DNA of 14,895 nucleotides from JBFXDW01 sp050180745 (GCA_050180745.1 JBFXDW010000045.1:1-14895); one strand, 5' to 3'. Counted from the stretch's first letter, positions 1-7,247 are shown. Notes: generated from the sequence alone by a model not told the origin. Made by a program: numbers and translations.

Positions 1-1577
1 TCCATAGACGCAATCACAGGCACAAGCGGACGCTCTAAACGCTCATAAACCGTGACAAGTTTTTCCTCCATAAGACGAGGTTTCAGCACATGCCACAAAC
101 GCAACGTGATATCCGCATCTTCTGCCGCATAATTTGTAGCTGTTCCCAAAGGCACACGATCAAAGGTAACTTGCTTTTTGCCTTTACCTGCAACCTCCTC
201 AAACGAAATCATCTTATGGTCGAAATAGTGCGCAGCCAGATAATCAAGCCCATGTCCATGCAAGCCTGCGCCAAGCACATAAGACATGAGCATCGTGTCA
301 TCGTAAGGAGCAACATCAAGCCCATGTTGTCGCAACACTTGCAAATCAAACTTCAGATTATGCGCAATTTTAAGAACGGACTCGTCCCGTAAAAGCGATG
401 CAATTTCCCGAACAAAATCGTTGATCTTAATCTGTTTGGGCGCAGCCACGGCAAACATCGTGCCGTCCTCACCGCCTTCAGGATCAACATGGGAAAGCGG
501 AATATAACACGCCTTGCCCGCCGCTAGAGCCAGACTCACACCAACTAATTTTGTATGCGAAGGTAAAAGCGAATCCGTTTCTGTATCTATAGCCACATAG
601 CCTTGGCTCTGCGCAGCCTCTATCCATTTCTTTAAAGCTGCAATATCCTGCACACACTCATAAGAGGATTTTACAACAGAAGACGGTTTTTCTTTAAGCT
701 CACCATTTCCATTCTGAGGAACAATCCGCTTTAAAAGAGACTTGAAATTCTGTTCTTCTAAAAACGCCACCAGCCCATTTTGGAAAGAAGGATTAATCAT
801 CAGCTCTTCAAGCGTTTTATCACGCGGCGCGTTATCATCCAAAGTGACAAGCTTTTTGGAAATGCGCGCAAGCTCTTCATTATCAATCAGGCTTTGGCGA
901 CGTTTAGGCTGTTTGATCTCATTGGCACGCGCCAAAAGAGATTCCAAATCACCATATTCGTTGATAAGCTCGGCAGCTGTTTTAATGCCTATGCCCGGAA
1001 CACCCGGAACATTATCGGTGCTATCTCCAGCTAGCGCTTGGACATCCACGACCAGGTTGGGCGCGACACCAAATTTAGCTTCAACTTCATCTTCTCCAAT
1101 CACCTTATCTTTCATCGGATCATAAAGAGCAACGTTCTTGTCTAAAAGCTGCATCAAGTCCTTATCAGCAGAGACTATTCGTACCTGCCAGCCTTGTTCT
1201 TTAGCTGCACGCGCGTAAGAGGCTATTAAATCGTCAGCCTCATAGCCTTCTTTTTCTAAAGAAGGCAAACCAAACGCCTTCGTAGCTTCCCGAATCAGAG
1301 CAAACTGAGGCACCAAATCTTCAGGTGGAGGCGGACGATGAGCCTTATAATCAGGATAAATGTCATTTCGGAAGGTCTGTCGCGCCGAATCAAAAATAAC
1401 GGCTATACGCTCGGCCTTAAGGTCCGTCAAAAGCTTCTGAATCATCGCACAAAAGCCATAAACGGCATTAACCGGCGTCCCATCACGGCGCGTCATCGGC
1501 GGCAGGGCGTGATAGGCGCGGAAAATATAGCCCGAGCCGTCCACAAGGTATAAAATTTTATCGCTGTTCGTTGTCAT
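1..1577 (-). CDS. polA: DNA polymerase I, N-terminal part (cut by window edge)
   Basis: DNA polymerase I fills gaps and removes RNA primers during replication and repair. The reverse complement reads open for 525 codons from ATG 1577-1575 to the left edge. Residues 1-290 are the 5'-3' exonuclease: LVDGSGYIFRAYHA near residue 11, YEADD at 112-116, SADKDLMQL at 136-144, and the helix-three-turn-helix GDSTDNVPGVPGIG at 184-197. The proofreading domain follows, with all three exonuclease motifs intact: IDTET (ExoI, 330-334), NLKFD (ExoII, 407-411) and YAAEDAD (ExoIII, 483-489). Many bacterial Pol I proteins have lost these acidic residues, so 3'-5' exonuclease activity is likely here. The polymerase domain lies outside the window. 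A GAGGGA ribosome binding site sits just before the start. The upstream neighbour, the ABC ATPase, is divergent. Identification is firm. Confidence 0.96.
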   Translation of the reverse strand, partial: MTTNSDKILYLVDGSGYIFRAYHALPPMTRRDGTPVNAVYGFCAMIQKLLTDLKAERIAVIFDSARQTFRNDIYPDYKAHRPPPPEDLVPQFALIREATKAFGLPSLEKEGYEADDLIASYARAAKEQGWQVRIVSADKDLMQLLDKNVALYDPMKDKVIGEDEVEAKFGVAPNLVVDVQALAGDSTDNVPGVPGIGIKTAAELINEYGDLESLLARANEIKQPKRRQSLIDNEELARISKKLVTLDDNAPRDKTLEELMINPSFQNGLVAFLEEQNFKSLLKRIVPQNGNGELKEKPSSVVKSSYECVQDIAALKKWIEAAQSQGYVAIDTETDSLLPSHTKLVGVSLALAAGKACYIPLSHVDPEGGEDGTMFAVAAPKQIKINDFVREIASLLRDESVLKIAHNLKFDLQVLRQHGLDVAPYDDTMLMSYVLGAGLHGHGLDYLAAHYFDHKMISFEEVAGKGKKQVTFDRVPLGTATNYAAEDADITLRLWHVLKPRLMEEKLVTVYERLERPLVPVIASM

Positions 1578-1798
1578 CTTCCCTCAAATTGCATTAAAAA
1601 CCCAACGTCATTACGGACTCTATTTTAGTATGTCCGAAACTTACAACATTCACTTTCCTTGCCGTTTTCGGAAATAAAAAATGGGACCCCAGCCTTCGCT
1701 GTGGTGACAGCATTTCTCTGTTTTTTCTTTTCCTTTTTTATCACCCTATGCGACCTTTCGACTGTATCTTATTCCCCCCTCGAGGTATAGTCGTAAGC
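1578..1798. other. Divergent intergenic region polA / ABC ATPase
   Basis: This 221-bp gap between two divergent start codons must hold both promoters, but I see no convincing -35/-10 pair for either gene. It contains the diverged palindromic repeat at 1679-1709 and a long pyrimidine-rich stretch at about 1716-1740. An in-frame ATG at 1748 could lengthen the ABC ATPase by 17 residues, but it has no ribosome binding site and the extra residues do not resemble the family N-terminus. Confidence 0.5.
1679..1709 (+). repeat. Palindromic repeat, diverged copy 1
   Basis: This is a 31-bp relative of the two perfect copies at 2815-2845 and 2908-2938, differing at five positions. The shared core is CCAGCCTTCGCTG. 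Two base pairs of the hairpin stem have changed on both sides (T-A and G-C both to C-G), so pairing is kept. One further position is a C/T mismatch. It lies upstream of a gene rather than behind one, so it is not simply a terminator. Confidence 0.7.
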
Positions 1799-2743
1799 AT
1801 GTCTCATTTTCAAAATGCCATAGAAATCCAAGGGCTAACCAAGCTCTTTCCTGCCAGCAACGGACATAAGGCTCAACTGGCGCTGGATCATATTGACCTC
1901 AAAATACCCAGAGGTTCGCTCTTTGGCCTTATCGGCCCCAATGGCGCGGGCAAATCGACCCTGATTAACATTCTGGCAGGCTTGGTTCGCAAAAGCGCAG
2001 GCGAGGTTTGGATATGGGATGCTAATCTGGAAAACGATCCACGCCGCGCCAGCAGCGCTATCGGAATCGTGCCTCAAGAACTTAACTATGATCCCTTTTT
2101 TACGCCATACGAAATTTTGGAAACACAAGCCGGACTTTATGGTGTTGCTCCCAAAGATCGTATCACGGACCTTCTTTTGGAGATGATGCATCTGACAGAA
2201 CAGGCTCATCGCTCGACCCGTGAGCTGTCAGGCGGCATGAAACGTCGCCTAATGATTGCCAAAGCGCTCGTTCATCGCCCCCCCATCGTTGTGCTGGACG
2301 AACCAACAGCCGGTGTTGATGTCGAGCTGCGGCAGGATTTATGGGAACATATCTTACGGCTCCAAGAAAGCGGCACGACAATTCTGTTAACGACACATTA
2401 TATCGAAGAAGCGGAAAAACTATGCGATCACATTGCGATTATGCATGAAGGGCATATTATCGCCAATGACACGAAAGAGGCGTTACTAGCACAACTGGAC
2501 AAGAAAAGGATTATGCTCACCGTAGATCGTGAAATGAAAGATGTCCCGCCCAATCTGCGCCCTCATGGCTGGGTGCTGGAAAGCCCTCATCAACTCTCCT
2601 TAAGCAAAAAGCCCGAGAAAATATCTCTGGGCCAAATGTTGCTGAGCGTCCAAGTCAACGGTCTTAACATTACCGATATTGTGACCGAGGAATCGGACCT
2701 AGAGGACGTATTTTTACAAATGACCGCAAACAAGACCCCATAG
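1799..2743 (+). CDS. ABC-2 type transporter ATP-binding protein, YadG-like
   Basis: This is a cytoplasmic ATPase that should power an ABC-2 type exporter by pairing with a membrane permease (YadH-like in the E. coli case). Counted from ATG 1799, it has 314 residues. It shows Walker A GPNGAGKST (46-54), Q-loop VPQE (91-94), signature LSGGMKRRL (143-151), Walker B VVLDEPTAGVD (164-174) and H-loop TTHYIEEAE (198-206). All nucleotide-contacting residues look intact. The wording around the signature and Walker B is very close to E. coli YadG as I remember it, as is the C-terminal extension after residue 240. I chose ATG 1799 because a GAGGT motif lies about 11 bases upstream; the in-frame ATG at 1748 has no such site. 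No permease lies on either side: polA is divergent and flgH convergent. The substrate is unknown. Confidence 0.88.
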   Translation: MSHFQNAIEIQGLTKLFPASNGHKAQLALDHIDLKIPRGSLFGLIGPNGAGKSTLINILAGLVRKSAGEVWIWDANLENDPRRASSAIGIVPQELNYDPFFTPYEILETQAGLYGVAPKDRITDLLLEMMHLTEQAHRSTRELSGGMKRRLMIAKALVHRPPIVVLDEPTAGVDVELRQDLWEHILRLQESGTTILLTTHYIEEAEKLCDHIAIMHEGHIIANDTKEALLAQLDKKRIMLTVDREMKDVPPNLRPHGWVLESPHQLSLSKKPEKISLGQMLLSVQVNGLNITDIVTEESDLEDVFLQMTANKTP

Positions 2744-2814
2744 CATGGTTATAAAGAAAAGCTCGAACGGAAAGCATAAACAGTCAGGGCTACGAACTCA
2801 GATAAAGAAAAAGT

Positions 2815-2845
2815 AAATGGGATGCCAGCCTTCGCTGGCATGACA
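2815..2845 (+). repeat. Palindromic repeat, copy 2
   Basis: The 31-bp unit starts AAATGGG and ends TGACA. It contains an 8-bp perfect stem, ATGCCAGC (2822-2829) pairing with GCTGGCAT (2834-2841), around a CTTC loop. A run of seven T begins at 2846. The unit is repeated exactly, inverted, at 2908-2938. Short palindromes of this style are common between genes in some alphaproteobacteria (recalled knowledge, family name uncertain). Confidence 0.9.
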
Positions 2846-2907
2846 TTTTTTTGCTATATTTTGCACAAAAATATTACATTGTATTCTTGTACTGCTCTAA
2901 AAACAAT

Positions 2908-2938
2908 TGTCATGCCAGCGAAGGCTGGCATCCCATTT
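2908..2938 (-). repeat. Palindromic repeat, copy 3 (inverted)
   Basis: This is the exact reverse complement of 2815-2845 over all 31 bases. Read on the minus strand, the same AAATGGG-to-TGACA unit is followed by a T-rich stretch (2901-2905 read in reverse), so it has the same orientation relative to flgH as copy 2 has to the ABC ATPase gene. The 62 bases between the copies are AT-rich and contain no gene. No target-site duplication is evident at the outer ends of the pair. Confidence 0.9.
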
Positions 2939-2998
2939 TGTTTTGATGATAGCGTTATTAATGCTTGTTAACCCTAGTTCGAAGCCCTACATAAACAG

Positions 2999-3748
2999 TT
3001 AGAACGGCATCACAATGTCAAGCAATTGTGAGCCATAACGAGGTTGTTGCATATCCTGAAGCTGGCCACGGCCTCCGTAAGCAATACGCGCCTCGGCAAT
3101 CTGATCATAGGAAACCGTATTTTCAGAGGAAATGTCCTCTGGACGAATAACGCCCGTTACAACAAGCTCGCGCAAATCGTAATTCACCGTCATTTGTTGC
3201 CGTCCCGCTAGAACCATATTGCCGTTCGGCAAAAGCTGAGTGATCGTTGCCGCGACACGTAGATTTATTTTCTCTGAACGATCGACCGTCCCCTTGCCTT
3301 CATTCTTAACATTACTGCCTACAGCCGCCAATGCGGCGGGGGATAGAGCCTCTGGCAAAAAGTCCGTCAGATGAGATTCAAACCCTAATAGATTCGTTAT
3401 ATTAGCATCTTCTTCATTGGTGCGCTCGCGCTTGGTCTCGTTAGAAAGCGAGGCTTTTTCATCGACACTAATCACAACCGTCAAAATATCGCCAACACGG
3501 CTGGCCCGTTGATCACGGAAGAAAGCACGAGATCCCGTCTTCCACAGCGAGTTAGGCTCACTATGACGCATATCTGGCGTAGGCATAGGCATGCTGACAG
3601 GCTGCGTTCCTGGAATGCGCGAGGGATCCTGAACAGATGCCATCTTGGGCACCTCGCCAATAGAAGAAAAGCGCGACAAAGCATTACACCCACTCAAAGA
3701 AAGCAACATACAAAAAGATAAGGCTATATGTTTCGTCGTTTTTTTCAT
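2999..3748 (-). CDS. flgH: Flagellar L-ring lipoprotein FlgH
   Basis: FlgH forms the outer-membrane L-ring that, with the P-ring, acts as the bushing around the flagellar rod. The 249-residue protein begins with a lipoprotein signal, hydrophobic to residue 20, with lipobox LSGC and Cys21 as the expected lipidated residue. Family hallmarks are SLWKTGSRAFFRDQRASRVGDILTV in the first half (SLWK, FFRDQRA and GDILTV are the key blocks), the NLRVAATI and GNMVLAGRQQMTVN strands, the VTGVIRPEDI block and the C-terminal end YGSQLLDIVMPF. Length is close to the usual 230-250. The start has an AGGAAA site a few bases upstream. It is the last gene of flgF-flgG-flgA-flgH, 26 bases after flgA, so it should be co-transcribed. 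No truncation is seen. Confidence 0.96.
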   Translation of the reverse strand: MKKTTKHIALSFCMLLSLSGCNALSRFSSIGEVPKMASVQDPSRIPGTQPVSMPMPTPDMRHSEPNSLWKTGSRAFFRDQRASRVGDILTVVISVDEKASLSNETKRERTNEEDANITNLLGFESHLTDFLPEALSPAALAAVGSNVKNEGKGTVDRSEKINLRVAATITQLLPNGNMVLAGRQQMTVNYDLRELVVTGVIRPEDISSENTVSYDQIAEARIAYGGRGQLQDMQQPRYGSQLLDIVMPF

Positions 3749-3774
3749 CGGATTTCCTATCCTTCTCTTTTACC

Positions 3775-4734
3775 TTATTTCACAGAAGCCACTTGTTGAG
3801 GGGCCATCCCCACGCAGACAACCCCCGCTTCTGTCACAATACCTTCAACAATGCGCTTACTGCTCGTATTGGAAACACGAATACTCTCACCATAAACCCC
3901 ATCTTGCAAAGCCTTGCCCTGCGCGGTGATTTTCATATAAGGCATTTCAATTTTAAGAGTAACAAGCTCGCCCCGTTTTACCATACGCGGCACGCTAAGA
4001 TCGTGTGCAAAAAGCTGAGACCCTGCGCCCTGCGGTTGATTCAACTCTTTTCCAACAATATCGGATAAATTTGTCAAAACACCTGACTGAACACGCATCT
4101 CCTCAATCTCTTCCATAACAAGATCGCTGCGAGCAAGAATTATGCCTCCTTGAACTCTATGCGCTAAGACAGGAACGCGATAGGTCACCGCAACATGGCC
4201 CGCGATAAACTGTGTTTTGTTGCCATTATCTGTCTGTGCGACCAGCTTGCCCCGAAAACGCCGCGTATCACGGTCATATTCAAAAGCATCCAAGTGATAA
4301 TCAAGATCATCTCCTGCAGCCAAAACCAATCCCGGGGCGCGTCCATCGAACTTAACTTGTTTTGTTGTGCCTTCTTCCTTTGCTAAATCAATTTTCTTGG
4401 CGACAAGATCGCGAACCATATCAGCTGTTACATAAACAGCCGCACGCTTGAGTGTTATTTTTTGCGTATAGCTATCAGGATTCCACGCAAGACCATAACG
4501 CGCTGCCAATGGTTTGAGAACATTAGCACTGTAAGTCACACTTTGTCCGGGTGCTGGCGCCAACGCAATTTCTGCATCCTCGCCTTCCTCTAAGCCTAAG
4601 AAAATATCGCTCAACCTCACAACAGAGCGCTCAAGAGTAACTTCATCACGCAAAGCAACCTCTCCGGCCTGCACAGCCACAGATGCCACACAAAGAACAC
4701 TTGCAAGAAAAATAGACCTAATAAGACGTTGCAT
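3775..4734 (-). CDS. flgA: Flagellar P-ring assembly chaperone FlgA
   Basis: FlgA is a periplasmic protein that helps FlgI subunits polymerise into the P-ring. The 319-residue product has a Sec signal peptide (residues 1-23, cleavage likely after VQA). An N-terminal region follows (EVTLERSVVRLSDIFLGL), then the C-terminal SAF-type domain from about residue 190: VPVLAHRVQGGIILARSDL, the VGKELNQPQGAGS block and the end domain with MPYMKITAQGKALQDGVYG. It is longer than the 219-residue enterobacterial protein, as is usual for alphaproteobacterial FlgA (FlaD in older Caulobacter naming). The start has a strong GAGGGGGA site. It begins 12 bases after flgG and lies 26 bases before flgH, within a single leftward operon. 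Identity rests on the C-terminal domain and position. Confidence 0.93.
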   Translation of the reverse strand: MQRLIRSIFLASVLCVASVAVQAGEVALRDEVTLERSVVRLSDIFLGLEEGEDAEIALAPAPGQSVTYSANVLKPLAARYGLAWNPDSYTQKITLKRAAVYVTADMVRDLVAKKIDLAKEEGTTKQVKFDGRAPGLVLAAGDDLDYHLDAFEYDRDTRRFRGKLVAQTDNGNKTQFIAGHVAVTYRVPVLAHRVQGGIILARSDLVMEEIEEMRVQSGVLTNLSDIVGKELNQPQGAGSQLFAHDLSVPRMVKRGELVTLKIEMPYMKITAQGKALQDGVYGESIRVSNTSSKRIVEGIVTEAGVVCVGMAPQQVASVK

Positions 4735-4746
4735 TATATCCCCCTC

Positions 4747-5532
4747 TTACCGAAGTTGGCTAATCGTTGTCAGCATGTCATCAGCCGCTTTAATCACACG
4801 TGAGTTCATCTCATAAGCACGCTGCGCAGTGATGAGACCCGTGATCTCAGAAACAACGTTCACATTCGACGTTTCAACAGATCCTTGAATAAGGGTTCCC
4901 AGATTATCAGAATTAGGAGCACCTGTTGTCGGCGAACCAGAAGCCGCCGTTTCCATCAAAAGATTATCACCTATTGCCGCCAACCCAGCCGAATTGACAA
5001 AAGAAGCAATCTCAATCGTACCCAAACTTTGTAGCTCGGATTGACCTTTGATTTCAGCCGAGACATCTCCCGATTTACTAATTGTAACCGATACAGCATC
5101 TGCAGGAATCGTAATCGCTGGTGTAAGCGGATATCCATCAGCAGTTACAATTTGCCCATCTTCATCAAGCTGGAAAGATCCCGCCCGTGTATAGCCTGTT
5201 GCCCCATCAGGCATTGCTATTTGAAAATAGCCATAACCATTAATTGCGAGATCATATTCATTGTCTGTAACTGTCAAACTTCCTTGTTCATTAATGCGAT
5301 AGGTTGCCACAGGCTTGACCCCCAAACCAACTTGCAAACCTGATGGCAGCAACGTCCCCGCATCGGAGGTAGGCGAGCCTACGCGGCGCATATTTTCATA
5401 AAGCATGTCTTGGAACTCTGCGCGTGAGCGCTTAAAACCCGTCGTCGAAATGTTGGCAATGTTGTTTGAGATAACTTCAACATTGAGCTGTTGGGCCTGC
5501 ATGCCCGTAGCGCCGATAGATAAGGCTCTCAT
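4747..5532 (-). CDS. flgG: Flagellar distal rod protein FlgG
   Basis: FlgG builds the distal rod that crosses the periplasm and outer membrane and connects to the hook. The 261-residue length matches the family (260 in enterobacteria). The N-terminus MRALSIGATGMQAQQLNVEV followed by SNNIANISTTGFKRSRAEFQD is the signature of rod/hook proteins. The segment LYENMRRVG soon after, around residue 45, fits the distal-rod-specific insertion that distinguishes FlgG from FlgE. The C-terminal coiled-coil half is SNVNVVSEITGLITAQRAYEMNSRVIKAADDMLTTISQLR (key blocks VNVV, ITAQRAYE, SRVIKAAD). An AGGGAGA site precedes the ATG. It sits 33 bases after flgF. Export is by the flagellar type III apparatus, so no signal peptide is expected or seen. 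Confidence 0.97.
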   Translation of the reverse strand: MRALSIGATGMQAQQLNVEVISNNIANISTTGFKRSRAEFQDMLYENMRRVGSPTSDAGTLLPSGLQVGLGVKPVATYRINEQGSLTVTDNEYDLAINGYGYFQIAMPDGATGYTRAGSFQLDEDGQIVTADGYPLTPAITIPADAVSVTISKSGDVSAEIKGQSELQSLGTIEIASFVNSAGLAAIGDNLLMETAASGSPTTGAPNSDNLGTLIQGSVETSNVNVVSEITGLITAQRAYEMNSRVIKAADDMLTTISQLR

Positions 5533-5565
5533 TTAACTAATCTCCCTTTTTCATTTCTTTCCTAA

Positions 5566-6306
5566 TTAGTTTGAAATCTTGCCAAGGCGCTGGATCGCAG
5601 AAACCTGACGTTCATGCTCAGCATGAACCAGATTAGCGATACGCTGATAAGCACGCGACACTTCAATCATGCGGGTCATTTCTTCAACGCCCGAAACGTT
5701 AGAGCTCTCAACCGCGCCTTGAACAACTTTACTGGTTTCGCTTTGAGACGGCGCTTCGGCACTGGCATAAAGATTGAGGCCTATTTTCTCCATGGCACTC
5801 TCATGTTGGAACTCATAAAGTCCAAGTTTGCCTATTTCCGCGATTGTTCCAGCAGCGCCTGTTTCCGCCGAGATCTTCCCATCGCCAGAAATCAAAATAT
5901 TCCGCGCATCCGTAGGAAATGTGATTGACTGCCCGCCATCATCCAAAACCCGTTCACCCCGCGCAGTAACAAGCTCTCCCTCTTGGCTGACCTGAAAAGC
6001 ACCTGCACGCGTATAACGCGTTCCCGCCTTGGTCTGCACCGCCAAATAAGCATGGCCCTGAACAGCTATATCCAGAGGATTACCCGTAAGAGATACAGCC
6101 CCTTGGCTCGTATCGCGATAAGTTCCATCTTCTACAGCAAATAAGAAGCTATCTTGAGGCGTAGGCTTACTAAGAAACGAATCAAAATCAATTGTCTCAC
6201 GCTTAAATCCAGTCGTATTCACATTCGCGACATTGTTCGCAATAACAGCCATCGCTGTTTCCAACGATTCTTGATAGGACCCTAAAACTAAACTCGCACC
6301 TTGCAT
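5566..6306 (-). CDS. flgF: Flagellar proximal rod protein FlgF
   Basis: FlgF is a proximal-rod subunit, exported by the flagellar type III system. With the start at ATG 6306-6304 it has 246 residues, close to the 251 of enterobacteria. The N-terminal motif is ANNVANVNTTGFKRETIDFD. The D0/D1 region GNPLDIAVQGHAYLAVQT and TRAGAFQVSQEGELV follow. The C-terminal helix is SSNVSGVEEMTRMIEVSRAY. A longer frame runs 17 residues further upstream from a TTG at 6357, but that extension overlaps the sigma-54 promoter at 6341-6356 and lacks a ribosome binding site. ATG 6306 has a perfect AAGGAG at 6313-6318 with six bases of spacing. It is the first gene of flgF-flgG-flgA-flgH. Confidence 0.95.
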   Translation of the reverse strand: MQGASLVLGSYQESLETAMAVIANNVANVNTTGFKRETIDFDSFLSKPTPQDSFLFAVEDGTYRDTSQGAVSLTGNPLDIAVQGHAYLAVQTKAGTRYTRAGAFQVSQEGELVTARGERVLDDGGQSITFPTDARNILISGDGKISAETGAAGTIAEIGKLGLYEFQHESAMEKIGLNLYASAEAPSQSETSKVVQGAVESSNVSGVEEMTRMIEVSRAYQRIANLVHAEHERQVSAIQRLGKISN

Positions 6307-6312
6307 TGAATG

Positions 6313-6318
6313 CTCCTT
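6313..6318 (-). promoter_or_regulatory. Ribosome binding site deciding the flgF start
   Basis: On the minus strand this reads AAGGAG, six bases ahead of ATG 6306-6304. It supports the short FlgF start over the 17-residue longer frame, whose first codon lies inside the promoter. Confidence 0.85.
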
Positions 6319-6340
6319 AATTGGTTGCTGCATCCTTCCT

Positions 6341-6356
6341 TGCATACATCGTGCCA
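6341..6356 (-). promoter_or_regulatory. Sigma-54 (RpoN) type promoter of the flgF operon
   Basis: The minus strand reads TGGCACGATGTATGCA from 6356 to 6341. This matches the sigma-54 consensus TGGCACG-N4-TTGC at every fixed position except the first T of TTGC, and exactly ten bases separate GG from GC. The predicted transcript start is near 6330, leaving a leader of about 24 bases that contains the AAGGAG of flgF. Rod operons of Caulobacter are known to depend on sigma-54 and FlbD. No regulator gene is present in this window. Confidence 0.8.
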
Positions 6357-6550
6357 AAACAAAGTTCTTTTTATTATCAATGTATTAGGATCACTTATAC
6401 AGGGAAGCTCCCGTCGAAAACGTAAGAAAAGGTAAAATATGTTGCCTCCTTTATGGACAAATTTGCTTAGGCCCCACAAAAACTTGTTAACCATAATCTG
6501 ATAGGCTATCTTTCTGTTCGTTGTTGACTGCTATGTAAGGAGCCACCGCC

Positions 6551-7189
6551 GTGGCCGAAGAGGATAAAGAAGAAGCCAGCCCCAAAAACGCGGAAAGCGC
6601 GGAAGGCTCAGAAGAGCAAGGCCAAGAAGAAGGTCTTGAGCCTCCTAAAAGGGGTTTGGGCAAAAAGAAGCTGATCATCATTGCAGCTGTCGGGGGCGTA
6701 TTGCTTCTCGGCGCGGGCGTTGGTGCGGGCTTGTTCTTTGGCGGATTCTTTAATGCTCAACCAGAAGTCTCTGCTGAAGGCGATCCGGATACCGCCCACA
6801 ACGCCACAGCCAGCCATGAAAATGGGGCCTCCGCTCATGGTGATTCGCCCAAAGGAGAACATGGCGAAGGAGAGGCTTCAAACGCACCCGTCTTTTTGCC
6901 GCTTGGAGACATTCTTGTTAATCTGACGAGCACCGGCAAACGACCTAATTTTCTAAAGATCAAGATCTCACTTGAATTGGCTAGTGAGCAAGACAAAACC
7001 GCTCTGGAAGCCTTAAAACCACGAATCATAGATAATTTTCAGGTATATTTACGTGAACTTCGCGTTGATGATCTGCGAGGTAGCGCAGGCCTTTACCGCT
7101 TGCGTGAAGAATTGCTCTTGCGGGTCAACGAAGCGGCTCAACCAATTCGTATTCGTGATGTGTTGTTTCAGGAAATGCTGGTACAGTAG
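6551..7189 (+). CDS. fliL: Flagellar basal body-associated protein FliL
   Basis: FliL is a single-pass inner-membrane protein whose periplasmic domain rings the stator and supports motor function under load. The 212-residue product starts at GTG 6551, set by TAAGGAG (6535-6541) nine bases upstream. Residues 1-40 are cytoplasmic, acidic then basic (GKKK before the membrane). Residues 41-67 are one transmembrane helix. A His/Gly/Glu-rich linker (70-112) follows. The FliL domain runs from VFLPLGDILVNL (114-125) through PNFLKIKISLEL to the end, IRIRDVLFQEMLVQ. This arrangement and length are normal for alphaproteobacteria. It is the first gene of the rightward operon, 59 bases before fliM, and that gap is filled by a tandem repeat. 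Confidence 0.95.
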   Translation: MAEEDKEEASPKNAESAEGSEEQGQEEGLEPPKRGLGKKKLIIIAAVGGVLLLGAGVGAGLFFGGFFNAQPEVSAEGDPDTAHNATASHENGASAHGDSPKGEHGEGEASNAPVFLPLGDILVNLTSTGKRPNFLKIKISLELASEQDKTALEALKPRIIDNFQVYLRELRVDDLRGSAGLYRLREELLLRVNEAAQPIRIRDVLFQEMLVQ

Positions 7190-7212
7190 GTTGTTTTGGG
7201 GTATTCCTAATC

Positions 7213-7247
7213 CCTGAATCCTAAATCTTGAATCCTGAATCCTGAAT
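7213..7247 (+). repeat. Heptanucleotide tandem repeat abutting the fliM start
   Basis: There are five uninterrupted 7-bp units: CCTGAAT, CCTAAAT, CTTGAAT, CCTGAAT, CCTGAAT. One base (7248) then separates the array from ATG 7249. A degenerate CCTAATC precedes it at 7206-7212. Because the period is 7, the TGA in the units falls in all three forward frames (7215, 7229, 7236, 7243), so nothing translated from upstream can read into fliM. The array occupies the place where a Shine-Dalgarno sequence would be, and none is visible. Confidence 0.95.

Larger units (their letters stand above)
2815..2938. terminator. Possible bidirectional terminator between converging genes
   Basis: The two inverted repeat copies lie between the end of the plus-strand ABC ATPase gene (2743) and the end of the minus-strand flgH (2999). 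Each forms a GC-rich hairpin followed, in the direction of the incoming transcript, by a T-rich run after four to eight bases. That spacing is looser than in a typical intrinsic terminator, so termination is inferred. I see no other terminator for either transcript in 2744-2998. Confidence 0.35.
6307..6550. other. Divergent control region between flgF and fliL
   Basis: This 244-bp region separates the two flagellar operons. It contains the flgF sigma-54 promoter. A small inverted repeat, GGGA-AGC-TCCC at 6402-6412, lies about 70-80 bases upstream of the predicted flgF transcript start, a plausible distance for an enhancer bound by an FlbD/NtrC-type activator; this is weak inference. For fliL I find only a ribosome binding site (TAAGGAG, 6535-6541) and no convincing promoter. 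Confidence 0.6.

Noticed and set aside
742..1125. 127-residue plus-strand reading frame
   Set aside because: It lies antisense to polA, whose frame is continuous and carries all expected motifs. It has no ribosome binding site and a low-complexity serine-rich translation.
1835..2396. Minus-strand reading frames of 124 and 77 residues
   Set aside because: They are antisense to the ABC ATPase gene, whose Walker and signature motifs are intact, and they resemble no protein.
2815..2938. Pair of 31-bp inverted repeats read as a transposon or MITE
   Set aside because: No target-site duplication is visible, the interior is only 62 AT-rich bases without coding capacity, and each arm is itself a palindrome also found singly at 1679-1709. 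A REP-like pair fits better.
6455..6475. ATGGACAAATTTGCTT as a sigma-54 promoter for fliL
   Set aside because: Only eight bases separate GG from GC, where sigma-54 needs ten, and the flanking consensus bases are poor.
7213..7247. Heptamer array as a CRISPR or regulator-binding iteron array
   Set aside because: Units are seven bases with no spacers, and the array abuts the start codon. It is a simple tandem repeat.
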